From a virus: a stretch of DNA of 64,000 nt. Made by a program: the position numbers and the translations under genes. Under the pieces are notes generated by a model that had not been told where the DNA came from, did not search any database, and saw only the letters and a program-made list of their open reading frames with translations. Every line of letters starts with the position of its first letter. The first letter of the stretch is position 1. The stretch lies in IMG/VR virus record IMGVR_UViG_3300047557_001498, positions 51,070 through 115,069 of that record. The stretch is one strand, 5' to 3'. Shown here one piece after another: positions 62,019-64,000 of this stretch.

Positions 62019-62028
62019 TATAAATATG
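62019..62028 (-). promoter_or_regulatory. Late-type promoter motif
   Basis: Coding strand CATATTTATA, 31 bases before the portal ATG at 61987. Confidence 0.55.
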
Positions 62029-62045
62029 TTTGAAAAAAATGAAAA

Positions 62046-63632
62046 TTACTTTATTAACCAAGTTAAATCTTCATCATTTCCTCTAACTTGCATAGACCAA
62101 CCATCATCAAATTGATTTTGAGTTGTTGATTGGATTTGACCACCTTTACCGATGTAATCCAAACTCATACGAGTTCTCATCAATCCTTCTTGACGTAATT
62201 TTATTGCAGTATCTCTAACCCAAAGTCCTATTGCAAATGACATAACCAAATCATCGTTATATCCAGTTTGTGCTTCTGCCTTTGAACCATTCCAAACAAA
62301 TACAAAAAGTTCTTCAACTAATCTGGATGATTTTATTATTGGTGATCTTTCACGAAAATAAGTTTCCAATTTAGAAACAAGAAGTGGTCTAGTTTTTGCA
62401 CTTGTTGTAAATCCAGGAACCATTTGTGATTTGTCTTTAATATCATATCCTTTCGGAATATGTACTGATGGATCAATGTACCCATCTTCACGGTAAGTGT
62501 AATATAAATTATGATAACCTCTATCTATCACTTGTTGAATTACCGCCCAACCAACATTGGCATTTTCAATAACTAACATTGCATCGTTATATTCTGTTGC
62601 AACAGATACTAACATATTACCGTATGATTTTGTATCAAGTTTACCCTTATATTCAGCAACTTGTTCCAGATTATCAACATCTATTACATGAAATGCCGAA
62701 TTATCATTTCCATCACCACGAGCAACGTCAGCTACAACAATATATGTCTTTGAAGGATCTGGATATTCCCATATCCAATAAGCATCCTCTGATCCTCTTT
62801 TTTCTTTTGGCTCACACACATAAGTTTCTTGATACCATTGAACCAATTCACCATCAATAACAGAACGACCGGACGATAGAAAGTTTCCATCACATTCTTG
62901 TTTTGCCATATCTGGACCCAAAAGAATATCTTGTTCATCACGCCATTTTTGGTCACGGTCAGGATGAACTTGCCATAATAATTCTATCGGATTAAATGAA
63001 CTTTCACCGAGTTTTGCCTTTACCCATTGTTTGTGATAAAAATTACCGATACCATTTGGTGTAGAGTTTATTATTGCAGTTCCACCAGTTGCAAGTGTTT
63101 GTTGTGCAGATGCCCATATTTTATCTATATCATCAATAAAGGCGGCCTCATCTATAATCAAAAGTGAAAGTGCTTCAGAACGGGCAGAGTCAGCGGCAGC
63201 AGAAACGGCTTTAATTTGTGAACCGTTTTTAAAACGAAGTGAAAGTTTATTATCTTCTTGAACACCAGTCTTTAACCAACTCGGTAGATTGTCATACATA
63301 ACACGAACTTTTGTAACCAAGTTTTTTGCAGTTTCTTGTTTCGTAGCAATAACAAGAATATTTTTATCTTGATTGAATAACATTAACCAAAGTGAATATC
63401 CAGCAATAAGTGTGGAAATACCTAACTGACGAGACTTTAGAACAATGTTCCATCTATTATTGTTAAATTCTTTTAGTACATCTTCTTGAAACGGATATAA
63501 TTCAAAAAGAATTTTGCCACGAGTTGGGTGTTGAATCTTTGCATATCTTTTCATAAAGTAGATAGGATTACTTGCACACTTTGCAAATTCTTCTTTTATT
63601 ATGTCTTTAAGATTTTTAGTAACTTGACTCAT
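62046..63632 (-). CDS. gp17: Terminase large subunit (gp17-like)
   Basis: 528 residues (T4 gp17 has 610). The packaging ATPase has Walker A-like SRQLGIST (67-74), Walker B LLIIDEAAF near 157-165, and coupling motif INSTPNGIGNFYHK. The nuclease domain begins with YIVVADVARGDGNDNSAFH near 303-321 and keeps further acidic residues (LVIENANVGW, then NDDLVMSFAIG). It pumps DNA into the prohead and cuts the concatemer. ATG 63632 overlaps the previous gene's stop (ATGA); a longer frame start lies inside that gene. No small terminase is in the window. Confidence 0.96.
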   Translation of the reverse strand: MSQVTKNLKDIIKEEFAKCASNPIYFMKRYAKIQHPTRGKILFELYPFQEDVLKEFNNNRWNIVLKSRQLGISTLIAGYSLWLMLFNQDKNILVIATKQETAKNLVTKVRVMYDNLPSWLKTGVQEDNKLSLRFKNGSQIKAVSAAADSARSEALSLLIIDEAAFIDDIDKIWASAQQTLATGGTAIINSTPNGIGNFYHKQWVKAKLGESSFNPIELLWQVHPDRDQKWRDEQDILLGPDMAKQECDGNFLSSGRSVIDGELVQWYQETYVCEPKEKRGSEDAYWIWEYPDPSKTYIVVADVARGDGNDNSAFHVIDVDNLEQVAEYKGKLDTKSYGNMLVSVATEYNDAMLVIENANVGWAVIQQVIDRGYHNLYYTYREDGYIDPSVHIPKGYDIKDKSQMVPGFTTSAKTRPLLVSKLETYFRERSPIIKSSRLVEELFVFVWNGSKAEAQTGYNDDLVMSFAIGLWVRDTAIKLRQEGLMRTRMSLDYIGKGGQIQSTTQNQFDDGWSMQVRGNDEDLTWLIK

Positions 63633-64000
63633 TGTACCACTAAAATTATTCCAACAACAGAAGCTGCTCCGGTTAAGAACCATAAAAATTTATTATCGTA
63701 CCAACGTGGTTGTAGTTCTTGATTTATTTTTTCAAGTTCTTCACTTCTTTTTTTACAAGCAGCAAGTGCTTCATCACGGTTTTTTAATTGCTGTATAAAC
63801 ATTTCAGATCTAGAAACATATAAATTTATTACAGTATCTTGCACATTAACAACAGAAGTAAGATATTCGACTGAATCTCGTATGAGTTGAATTTTATTCC
63901 ACAATTTAGTTACTTCGGGTTTTGTAAAACAAATTAGGGAATCTTTTTCGGAAGCAAAGGTCATTGAAAAGGAAAATAATAATGCTATAACGTACTTCAT
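63629..64000 (-). CDS. Exported/membrane coiled-coil protein upstream of terminase
   Basis: 123 residues, ATG at the last bases of the window. Residues 1-17 look like a signal peptide (KYVIALLFSFSMTFASEK, likely cut after Ala-Ser), followed by a helical coiled coil (RDEALAACKKRSEELEKINQ) and a C-terminal transmembrane helix (FLWFLTGAASVVGIILVV). Such a layout places the coiled coil in the periplasm. Size and coiled coil resemble spanin-type lysis proteins, though those have an N-terminal anchor. The start could in principle lie further upstream, but the signal peptide argues it is complete. Confidence 0.75.
   Translation of the reverse strand: MKYVIALLFSFSMTFASEKDSLICFTKPEVTKLWNKIQLIRDSVEYLTSVVNVQDTVINLYVSRSEMFIQQLKNRDEALAACKKRSEELEKINQELQPRWYDNKFLWFLTGAASVVGIILVVQ

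Noticed and set aside
43525-62028. T4-type late promoters TATAAATA for plus-strand genes
   Set aside because: The plus strand carries no credible gene downstream of these boxes; position relative to minus-strand starts shows the element works, if at all, in the opposite orientation.
1-64000. tRNA genes, integrase or insertion sequences
   Set aside because: Gaps between genes are too short or lack cloverleaf features, and no integrase or transposase motif was seen in any frame.

Overview
The window is a contiguous piece of a large T4-type tailed-phage (myovirus) genome. All 58 genes I support lie on the minus strand, so transcription runs from high to low coordinates. The sequence is AT-rich and tightly packed, with stop/start overlaps and no gene-free gap above about 150 bases. 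Three things point to a Bacteroidota (Flavobacteria-like) host. Four promoters in the replication half match the Bacteroidota sigma-A form (TTTG, 19-20 bases, TATATTWG). A small protein resembles the Hc1-like histone H1 proteins common in that phylum. No T4-style TATAAATA is placed in sense orientation as a late promoter. Host assignment is inference.

Reading in the direction of transcription, 64000 to about 26000 is the virion module: a membrane/coiled-coil protein, terminase gp17, portal gp20, three head-region proteins, protease gp21, a DUF3008-like protein, a ribosomal protein bS21 homologue, acidic scaffold gp22, capsid gp23, a hydrophobic protein, a membrane-anchored GAF-like protein, PhoH, neck proteins (gp13/14/15-like), sheath gp18, tube gp19, RmlB, the gp26-like/overlapping chaperone pair, tape measure, a 2870-aa repeat protein carrying an OmpA-like domain, a LysM gp53-like protein, a hub-like protein and a further structural protein. 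A family-A polymerase-like gene follows.

From about 24800 to 12400 are unknown helical proteins, a ParB-like protein, gp32, UvsX, a FEN-type 5' nuclease, the DnaB-type helicase, class II (B12) ribonucleotide reductase, a nucleotidyltransferase, the Hc1-like protein and a small membrane protein. From 12400 to 1 are a 941-aa probable structural protein, thioredoxin, a PLP enzyme, dUTPase, several small unknowns, and a replication block in which the family-B polymerase is split in two around a glycosyltransferase, followed by the sliding clamp. Two related DNA methyltransferases flank the polymerase/clamp block.

The main points for follow-up are the split polymerase whose break carries intein-like sequence without splicing residues, a repeated promoter-like motif (coding strand ATATTTAT) before about 17 genes, the second polymerase-like protein, the giant repeat/OmpA tail protein, and the phage bS21. 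No tRNA, CRISPR, insertion sequence or integrase was seen.
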